DNA of 12,500 nucleotides from Eimeria necatrix (taxonomy: Eukaryota > Apicomplexa > Conoidasida > Eucoccidiorida > Eimeriidae), in the NCBI RefSeq assembly GCF_000499385.1, contig NW_013654572.1:1-12500 (forward strand). Reading direction: 5' to 3'. The position numbers were made by a program, and so were the translations under genes. Below, piece by piece: positions 6,879 through 12,500 of the stretch; within the stretch, counting starts at the first letter, position 1, and each line of letters opens with the position of its first letter. Under the pieces are notes generated by a model. The model did not search any database. It had not been told where the DNA came from and saw only the letters and a program-made list of their open reading frames with translations.

Positions 6879-9111
6879 GCGAGCAGCAGCAGCAGCAGTA
6901 GCAGCAGCAGCGGTAGGGACAAGCAGCAGCGGCAGCAGCAGCAGCAGGCAGCCACCGGAAGTAGGTGCTCCTGTTAGTTCCAACAGCCAGCAGCAAGATG
7001 AGAGCAGCAGCAGCAGCACCAATTGCTGTGGCTGCTGCAGCAGTAGCAGCAAATGCTACAGCAGCAGTAGCTTGTGCAGTAGCAAGTGCAGTGCGAGAGC
7101 AGCAGCAGCACATGCAGCAGCAGCACATGCAGCAGCAGCACATGCAACAGCAGCAGCACATGCAACAGCAGCAGCACATGCAGCAGCAGCACATGCAGCA
7201 GCAGCACATGCAGCAGCAGCAGCAGCAAATCTGTCTTTGCTGCTGCAGGGGGGCCCCTCACCATCACAAGCCAACACGAGATCCACAGCTCCTTTAGCTC
7301 CTAGGGTTTCTAATTCTTCTTGACTCCAGCTGAACTCATCTGCTTCTGGGGCCCCCCCGGGGGGCCCCCCCAGGGGGGCCCCCCTGGGGGCCCCTGGAGG
7401 GCCCCCCTGGGGGGCCCCCAGGGGCCCCCCTGGGGGCCCCTGGTCACCCCCAGACTAGGGTTTCTAATTCTTCTTGACTCCAGCTGAACTCATCTGCTTC
7501 TGGGGCCCCCCCGGGGGGCCCCCCCAGGGGGGCCCCCCTGGGGGCCCCTGGAGGGCCCCCCTGGGGGGCCCCCAGGGGCCCCCCTGGGGGCCCCTGGTCA
7601 CCCCCAGAAAGCCCCGAGCCTTCTACATTCGCAGAATTGGGTAAAGAGTGCCCTGCACTAGGGGGCCCCTCCTGGTACCCTGTTGAGGTACTCTTTGCCA
7701 GCAGGGGGCCCCAGGGGCCCCCCTGGGTCCAGTCCAGTCGCCTTACAAAAACCTTGACAGGGGGGCCCCCCACGGGGGGCCCCTCATCTTGGGCGCATGC
7801 AGGGGCAGCGGGCGACCCTGTGGGCGTCGTAGGGGCCCCATAGCCCTCGACCTGAGGGCCCCCAGGGGGGCCCCCAGGGGGGGCCCCAGGGGATTCCGCC
7901 AAGAGGAACTCGTCTAGCTGCTGCGTTCGGCGGCACAGCTGAAGGGCCTCGAGGTCGATGTCCGTAAGGTAAACTTCAACACTGAAGTTAGGGGCCCCTT
8001 GGGGGCCCCCCAAGGGGGGCCCCTGTGGGGCCCCTAGGGGGCCCCCCCGGCGCAGCAAACGCCGCAAAAGGGGCCCCATAAGGCCTACCCCGCTGCCCAA
8101 CTCCAAGACCCTGAAAACAGTTTTAGAGGGCACAGTTGAGCTGGGGGCCCCTCCAGTACTTTGCAGGGGGGCCCCCGAGGGGGCCTCCTTACAGAACCCC
8201 ACGGGGGGCCCCTGGGGAGACCCCAATGGGGGCCCCCCTTGAGACCCCAAGGGGGCCCCCGGAGGGTCTGGAGTTTCGGAGCTGCCTCTTCTGTCTCCGG
8301 CGCCATTAGTAGAGGTCCCCGTGGCTACAGGAGGGGCCCCCAAGTTGGGGGCCCCTGGGGCCTCTTTGGGGGCCCCTGGGGCTTCTTTGGGGGCCCCTGG
8401 GGCCTCTTTGGGGGCCCCTGGGGCCTCTTTGGGGGCCCCCGGGACCTCTTTGGGGGCCCCCGGGACCTCTTTGGGGGCCCCCGGGACCTCTTTGGGGGCC
8501 CCGGGGGCCTCTTTGGGGGCCCCCCAAAGGGTCTGAGGGGCCCCAAGGAGGTGGTTGGCCATAGTGAGGGAGGCAGACCAGAGGCCCCGGCCAACCCCTT
8601 CAAGATCTTTTGCTTCTTTTTGAAAAACCCAAAAAGCCTCAGGGGCCCCCCCTAGGGATAAGTCGCTGCAAAGCGGCAAAGGCGAGGCCCTGGGGGCCCC
8701 CCCAGCCTCCACAGAGGGTGGCTGGGGGGCCCCAACGGTGTCCTGGGGGCCCCCCGGGCTTCCGGGGGCCCGGGGGCTCCTGGGGGCCCCAGGGGCCCCA
8801 GGGGGCCCCCCTAAGCCCGTGGGGGCCCCGGGGCCCCCGGGGCCCCTGGGGCCCCCGGGGCCCCCAGGGCGCCGGGGTGGTTCTAGATCTCCATCGGCAT
8901 CGGTGTAACAAAAAGAATCTTCAGATGTGACTTTTGCTTCGGCCTGGGGGGCCCCTGTGGGGCCCTGGAGGGGCCCCCCTGGGGGCCCTGGAGGAGGCGT
9001 GGGAGCAGTTGCAGGGGGCCCCTCGGGAGCGCTGGGGGGCCCCGTGGGGGGCCCCTGGGGCCCCTCAAGAGGCACTGGGGGCCCCCCAATCCTCCATAGA
9101 GAAAGGTACAT
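6170..9111 (-). CDS. METTL21/FAM86-like lysine methyltransferase (Methyltransf_16), frame-disrupted
   Basis: This is predicted to be a SAM-dependent methyltransferase. Relatives methylate lysines of cytosolic proteins such as elongation factors and chaperones; the substrate here is unknown. Exon 1 is 9111-7262, with an in-frame TAA four codons before the ATG. Exon 2 is 6798-6170. Visible are [14 protein letters not shown] (W178), motif [13 protein letters not shown] (335-346), [13 protein letters not shown] (acidic D384 and D386) and RRLDW (D460). After removal of one 154-bp copy, DLVLACD (559-565) follows. The donor GATG|GTGAGG and acceptor TTTGCAG|TGGTTTAC rebuild D-V-V-Y-D across a phase-1 junction, as the family expects. 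Exon 2 continues with [22 protein letters not shown], Glu/Pro/Gly repeats and a terminal strand-like [13 protein letters not shown], then TAG. The length of 774 aa far exceeds the usual 200-300 because of Gly/Ala/Pro insertions. The duplication shifts the frame to a TGA at 7446-7444. It may be a real lesion or an assembly error. Confidence 0.85.
6282..6492. repeat. GGGGCCC-rich insertion in methyltransferase exon 2
   Basis: CCTTCAGGGGGCCCCTC-like 18-bp units repeat imperfectly at about 6310-6410, followed by denser GGGGGCCCC at 6420-6490. On the minus strand it encodes [12 protein letters not shown] and [10 protein letters not shown] runs within the open frame between the AEDFW segment and the C-terminal strand. 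It lengthens the protein but keeps the frame open. Confidence 0.8.
6799..7261 (-). other. Methyltransferase intron filled with CAG and GCACATG repeats
   Basis: This 463-bp intron runs from the GTGAGG donor (7261) to the TGTTTGCAG acceptor (ending at 6799). It contains a GCA tract at 6839-6880, mixed CAG/CGG to 6952, and an array with CATG at 7111, 7126, 7141, 7159, 7177, 7192 and 7207 (15- and 18-bp units). Open frames through it (HMQQQ, CAAAA, VLLLH types) are repeat artefacts, since splicing it out rebuilds the conserved DVVYD motif. Confidence 0.8.
7301..7608. repeat. Exact 154-bp tandem duplication
   Basis: Positions 7301-7454 and 7455-7608 are identical by eye, from CTAGGGTTTCTAATTC to GGTCACCCCCAGA, including the long GGGGCCC run. 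The unit carries part of methyltransferase exon 1, including the sense segment [15 protein letters not shown]. Since 154 is not a multiple of three, one copy pushes the downstream exon out of frame. No obvious microhomology flanks the junction. Confidence 0.95.
8351..8521. repeat. Eight 21-bp units encoding GAPKE[A/V]P
   Basis: The CTCTTT/TTCTTT element recurs exactly every 21 bp at 8362, 8383, 8404, 8425, 8446, 8467, 8488 and 8509. On the minus strand each unit encodes GAPKEAP or GAPKEVP. This charged Pro-rich heptapeptide array (roughly residues 197-253) is inserted between the W178 segment and SAM motif I. The 21-bp period preserves the frame. Confidence 0.95.
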
Positions 9112-10034
9112 AGGGCCGAGTTAGAGGGGCCCACGAGGACTGAAATAAACTAAAATTAAAAATTCTATTATTCATCAGATTTGAACTTAATTGCCAGCTT
9201 TATTACCCAGGGAAGCCCCTTAGCACTTCCAGCGCCGCCCAGGGGCCCCAGGAACACTGAAGAGCGGCTGCTGGGGGCCCCCGCATTAAGTATTTGGGAC
9301 TTAGTCTTTATTTGTAGATTAAATTTGTTTATATTTATGGAAGAAAGAAAGAAAATTTGTCTGAGTGCGCAGTGGGCGGCACTTATTGTCCATTTGCCTT
9401 CAAAAGTTGGCCCCAATTGGCATTTTAATTTGCTTCTTTGCCTCTAAATGCATTTATATTTAGTTTGTGTATATCTTAAATAAATAAGTTTTACAAATTT
9501 CGCATATACACCAGTGGTGAAGTATGCAGTGGGAGGTTTATGCACAGACTTGTGCATTTGTGTCACTTTTGCACACATTTCTCTCACTAAAATAGATCTA
9601 AAATTAAATCCGGAAATAGCGGAAACTTTGCAAATATTTAAAATGGAAAAAGACGAAAAAGAGGCCGCGGGAAGACCAGGTGTTGAGGTGTATAGACACC
9701 TGGGCGCACAAGCCCCCAGGTGTATAGGGAGGTCGGGTCTATGCTTGAGAATGTGGCGAAACAGCGAGAGAATTGAATAAATAACAATAAAATAATTATA
9801 ATTTATATTTTAAGTTTCATTTAGCACTTTATTTTCTGCTTCCAGCTCGATTTTGTTCGAGATTCTTTTTCGCGCCAAATGAGGTGTACAGACACTCCAG
9901 ACTTGTGCGCTGCCGCCTTGTGAACTGCCGGAGGGCTTTTCTGTCTTTTCACAATTTTCAATATTTCCATTTGTGCATTTGTGTCCTTTGCTGCCTCTGC
10001 TGCAGTTAAATGGCAGCACAGCCCCTGCCTAGCT
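9112..10034. other. AT-rich intergenic spacer upstream of the methyltransferase
   Basis: It is mostly AT-rich, with GC islands at about 9205-9290 and 9660-9740. GGTGT-N4-ACACC elements lie at 9687-9700 (spacer ATAG) and 9883-9896 (spacer ACAG, one arm mismatch). A 15-bp word TTGTGCATTTGTGTC occurs at 9550-9564 and 9971-9985. Open frames at 9514-9780 (plus) and 9810-10019 (minus) are short, have no usable family motif and are not called. It presumably holds the methyltransferase promoter and leader. Confidence 0.55.
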
Positions 10035-10199
10035 GCTGTTGCTGCTGCTGCTGCTTCTAGTGCTCAGCAGCATGGCTGTTGCTGCTGCTGCTGCTTCTAG
10101 TGCTCAGCAGCACGGCTGTTGCTGCTGCTGCTGCTTCTAGTGCTCAGCAGCACGGCTGTTGCTGCTGCTGCTGCTGCTGATTTTAGTGCTCAGCAGCAG
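10035..10199. repeat. Four 40-bp units
   Basis: The unit begins GCTGTTGCTGCTGCTGCTGC and continues TTCTAGTGCTCAGCAGCACG. Copies start at 10035, 10075, 10115 and 10155. The last is longer, with extra CTG and ATTTTAG in place of CTTCTAG. Each unit has a CTG run and a CAGCAGCA tail, so single strands can form hairpins. A 40-bp period shifts frame, which argues for non-coding DNA. Confidence 0.93.
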
Positions 10200-10425
10200 A
10201 AAAGAACAGCTCTAAGGAGCCTAGGCAGCTGCTGCCGCATCGTGGTACTGAGGGTTTATGGTTTAGGGTTTAGAGTTGAGGGTTTTGGATTAAGGGTTTA
10301 CGTTTGAAAGGAGTTTAAGGGTTTGTGTATGAAAGGAGTTTCTGGGGTTTGAAGGCCAAGAGCAGCAAGCCGCATTCCTTGTCGAGCTTCGTTGGCCGAA
10401 GGGTTTAGGGTTTAGGGTTTAGGGT
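10200..10425. other. Degenerate telomere-like sequence 3' of the right-hand gene
   Basis: Decayed heptamers (GAGGGTTTATGGTTTAGGGTTTAGAG) lie at about 10249-10300. Two diverged copies of GTTTGAAAGGAGTTT / GTATGAAAGGAGTTT lie at about 10304 and 10327. A perfect TTTAGGG block runs at about 10400-10428. That block supplies the TAA stop of the minus-strand gene. Nothing else was recognised. Confidence 0.6.
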
Positions 10426-10500
10426 TTAGAAGAAGAGCCCGTTGGTGTTGGGGAGGAGCGCGTTTTTCTGCATGAGGTTCGTGGCTGCGGGCTGCGCCGG

Positions 10501-10542
<42 letters not shown>

Positions 10543-10695
10543 CTTGCTGGGGGCCACACCCAAGAAAGAAGAGGGACTCTCCAGCAGCTGCTGCAGCGAA
10601 GGGATTTCAGTCAAAGGGGCCCCGAAGAGTTCTTCGAGGGTTTGGGAGAGAGAGAGGAACTGTCCCAGGTTGAGGTTGAGCAGCGACGGCGGCAA

Positions 10696-10751
<56 letters not shown>

Positions 10752-11411
10752 GGATGACCGCGCTGAGGGGCTGCTGCAGCAGCGCAGCAGGCAGCTGGTG
10801 CTCCCGGAAAAGAGACCCCAGAGTCCGCCCGCTGAGCTGCGGGGAAAGGCCCAGCAGCAGCGGGCTGCTGCTGTCTTGCAGCACAAACTCATCAACAGCA
10901 GCAGTTAATTCTCGCAAAGACAAAAGTTCTTTCAAAGTCCCTTCTCCAGGAAGCTCCAGCAAAGACAAGTCCCCTCCGTGCTGCAGCAGCGGAGGCAGCT
11001 CGAGCCAACCCGCCTGCGCAGCAGCACCTCCAACGCAGCCCCTAGGGTTTAGGGTTTAGGGTTTAGGGTCTAGGGTTTAGGGTTTAGGGTTTAGCGTCTA
11101 GGGTTTAGCGTCTAGGGTTTAGCGTCTAGGGTTTAGCGTCTAGGGTTTAGCGTCTAGGGTTTGGGGTTCAGGATTCGGGGTCTAGAATATAGGATTTAGG
11201 ATTCAGGATTCAGTGCATTGGTTTTAGGGTTTAGGGTTTAGGGTTTAGGGTTTTGGCGGTGAGGAGAAAGCCCGCGGCGTTGAGGTGTCCGTACACCTCA
11301 GCGCATGCACGGGTGCACAGGGGGCAGCTCGCGAGGTGTACGTACACCGCAGCGGCCCCACACCTCACCTGCAGCTTTCGGCGAGGGGCCAGCAGCCCGG
11401 CGTCTTCTTCT

Positions 11412-11459
<48 letters not shown>

Positions 11460-11548
11460 CTAATTTGGGCCTTTCTGTAGAGAGAAGCGAGCAATCCGGA
11501 GGGGTGTTCGAGTTCATTTAGCGTGTTTTGGGCCTCGGAGACCGCCTG

Positions 11549-11583
<35 letters not shown>

Positions 11584-11741
11584 ACTGCTGCTGCTGCTGC
11601 TGCTGCTGCTGCACTCCAGCAGCTTCTCCTGCTGCTCCCAGCAAACGCTGCATGCGGTCCCCAGCAATATGAACTGCTCGCTGCAAAGTCCCCGACAGCC
11701 GCAGCGCAGCGCTCAACGCCTCGTCCACAGACACGCCTGCT

Positions 11742-11791
<50 letters not shown>

Positions 11792-12500
11792 GGCGGCGGA
11801 AGAGAAGGCGGCGGCAGTACAGCAGCAGCAGAAGACGAAACGCGTCAGTGGTGAATTCAAGACACAAGGTCACTCTTAACAGAACCCTAACCCTAAACCC
11901 CAAACCCCACCCCTCAAACCCTAAACCCTAAACCCTAAACCCCACCCCTCAAACCCTAAATCCTAAATCCTAAACCCCGCCCCTCAAACCCTAAATCCTA
12001 AACCCTAAACCCCGCCCCTCAAACCCTAAACCCTAAACCCTAAACCCTAATCCCCACCCCTCAAACCCTAAACCCCACCCCTCAAACCCTAAACCCTAAA
12101 CCCTAAACCCCACCCCTCAAAACCCAAACCCTAAACCCCACCCCTCAAACCCCAAACCCTAAACCCTAAACCCTAAACCCTAGGGTTTATTTGGGGCGGA
12201 CCTTGGGCGTCCGTGGAGGCTGCGAGTCCCTGGGGAAGCGAGCTGTTGACCTTTTGCTGCAGCTGCTGCACTGCTTGCTGCAGCTCTGCAGAAAGGGTCT
12301 CCACGCGCTGCTGCAGTTTGGAGACTGCTGCTGCTGGAGACACCAAAAACTCCGGAAAAGATAAAACTGAAAACCCTAATGGACAATCTGCTGCGCTGCA
12401 GAGGCTCAGGGCCTTCAGAGGTGTATAGACACCCCACGACAGCTCCGCAGGAACGCCTGCCCGCACGCGCAACGCCGCAGTCTAGGGTTTAGGGTTTAGG
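10426..12500 (-). CDS. 3' part of an Ala/Gln/Ser-rich helical protein, unknown (5' partial)
   Basis: I do not recognise this protein. The minus-strand exons were inferred by eye. Exon A is 12366-12202, between acceptor GTTTTCAG and donor-like CAAG|GTCCGC, and encodes FPEFLVSP, then the coiled-coil-like VSKLQQRVETLSAELQQAVQ. Exon B is 11736-11369, after GCAGCAG, and encodes VDEALSAALRLSGTLQRAVH, Gln and Ala runs, AQNTLNELEHPSGLLASLY and poly-Gln, ending APRRKLQ at a strong CAG|GTGAGG donor. Exon C is 11013-10426, after GCGCAG, and encodes GWLELPPLLQHGG, LKELLSLRELTAAVDEF, a Ser run (10698-10751), FLSLSQTLEELFGAPL, an Ala run (10501-10541) and LPNTNGLFF, then TAA. B to C is phase 0 on both sides and A to B phase 1. 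Exon B's start is uncertain because the upstream CTG tract could code poly-Ala. Earlier exons lie beyond the window or near 12428-12480. The Leu-rich helical spacing suggests a structural role, but no function is claimed. Confidence 0.5.
11042..11253 (+). repeat. TTTAGGG array with a 14-bp higher-order variant
   Basis: Perfect heptamers (11042-11090) pass into a 14-bp unit TTTAGCGTCTAGGG, with GCGTCT at 11094, 11108, 11122, 11136 and 11150. Degenerate copies follow, then a fresh perfect block at about 11223-11253. It lies in the predicted intron 11368-11014. Confidence 0.93.
11281..11348. repeat. Pair of GGTGT-N4-ACACC palindromes in an intron
   Basis: TGAGGTGT-CCGT-ACACCTCA lies at about 11281-11300 and GGTGTACGTACACC at 11335-11348. 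The second lies about 20 bp inside the donor of the predicted minus-strand intron. Between them are GCATGC and GGGTGCAC words. Confidence 0.8.
11397..11800. repeat. CTG/CAG tracts in predicted exon B and its upstream flank
   Basis: CTG-rich runs lie at about 11413-11456 (one CTG replaced by TTG), 11551-11582 and 11585-11611, and a CAG run at about 11741-11790. In the minus-strand frame of exon B they give poly-Gln, poly-Ala and poly-Gln. The last run is either the poly-Ala N-terminal part of exon B or intron sequence just before the acceptor. Confidence 0.85.
11883..12181 (-). repeat. Long AAACCCT array interleaved with AAACCCCRCCCCTC units
   Basis: About 300 bp of CCCTAAA heptamers are repeatedly interrupted by a 14-bp-type variant AAACCCC(A/G)CCCCTC, seen about eight times (roughly 11897 to 12145). 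It reads AAACCCT on plus and ends at 12175-12188 in a head-to-head AAACCCTAGGGTTT junction. It fills most of the predicted intron 12201-11737. Confidence 0.95.
12420..12433. repeat. GGTGTATAGACACC element
   Basis: It is identical to the 14-mer at 9687-9700, with the arms GGTGT/ACACC and spacer ATAG. It lies upstream of predicted exon A on the minus strand, in a region that would be intron if the acceptor at 12366 is used. Confidence 0.85.
12482..12500 (+). repeat. TTTAGGG array running off the right edge
   Basis: CTAGGGTTTAGGGTTTAGG reaches the end of the window. It is the start of another telomere-like block and its length is not visible. Confidence 0.85.

Noticed and set aside
7104..7230. 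CRISPR-like array
   Set aside because: There are no unique spacers between repeats, only CAG units with CATG punctuation, and the genome is eukaryotic.
6965..7297. Plus-strand HMQQQ-repeat ORF and its minus-strand Cys/Ala/Leu shadows
   Set aside because: They fall in the inferred methyltransferase intron. Splicing 7262 to 6798 restores the conserved DVVYD motif.
8161..8655. Plus-strand ORF of Gly/Pro-rich heptad repeats
   Set aside because: It is the antisense of the methyltransferase exon. The minus-strand frame carries SAM-binding and other family motifs and the plus frame does not.
9514..10019. Two opposite small ORFs in the AT-rich spacer (plus 9514-9780, minus 9810-10019)
   Set aside because: Each is under 90 codons, contains the palindrome elements in frame, shows no family motif and has no supporting splice or start context.
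1239..12500. A real chromosome end
   Set aside because: The telomere-like arrays are short, interstitial, in both orientations and flanked by genes on both sides. None is terminal except where the window cuts one.

Overview
The window looks like nuclear DNA of a coccidian apicomplexan, most probably an Eimeria species of poultry, in a repeat-rich chromosome segment. Three things point there. Interstitial telomere-like heptamers (TTTAGGG / CCCTAAA) recur in blocks. CAG/CTG trinucleotide tracts interrupt almost every reading frame. GC-rich coding stretches alternate with AT-rich spacers and there are many introns. No bacterial operons, tRNA, rRNA, CRISPR array or transposase were seen.

All supportable genes read on the minus strand. 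The best one is at 6170-9111: a SAM-dependent methyltransferase of the METTL21/FAM86-like (Methyltransf_16) family. It has two exons, an intron of 463 bp full of CAG-type repeats, and very large Gly/Ala/Pro insertions. Its first exon carries an exact 154-bp tandem duplication (7301-7454 = 7455-7608) that puts the second half of the catalytic domain out of frame. With one copy removed, the two exons sum to 2325 nt, an intact frame of 774 residues.

The other gene models were assembled by eye from open frame, splice consensus and intron phase. They are a small gene at the left (510-1649, about 90 aa, with a GGGGCCC array as an intron), a low-complexity gene at 2331-4151 with a Cys-rich last exon, and the 3' part of a helical, Ala/Gln/Ser-rich protein at 10426-12500 that runs off the right edge. 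None of these three is assigned a function. Two more isolated first-exon candidates lie at 5481-5557 and 5922-6101.

Between genes lie AT-rich spacers (about 420-540, 1500-2080, 5360-5470, 5880-6160, 9130-9840) and several unrelated minisatellites: 23/28 bp at 1-340, 9/10 bp GATCCCA types at 5014-5258, and 40 bp at 10035-10199. Telomere-like arrays sit mainly in predicted introns and often touch a splice site or stop codon. A palindrome family, GGTGT-N4-ACACC, recurs across the window in introns and spacers.

Many long open frames on both strands (poly-Q/A/S/L/C and GAPQ/GGPP types) are by-products of stop-free CAG and GGGGCC repeats and were not called as genes.
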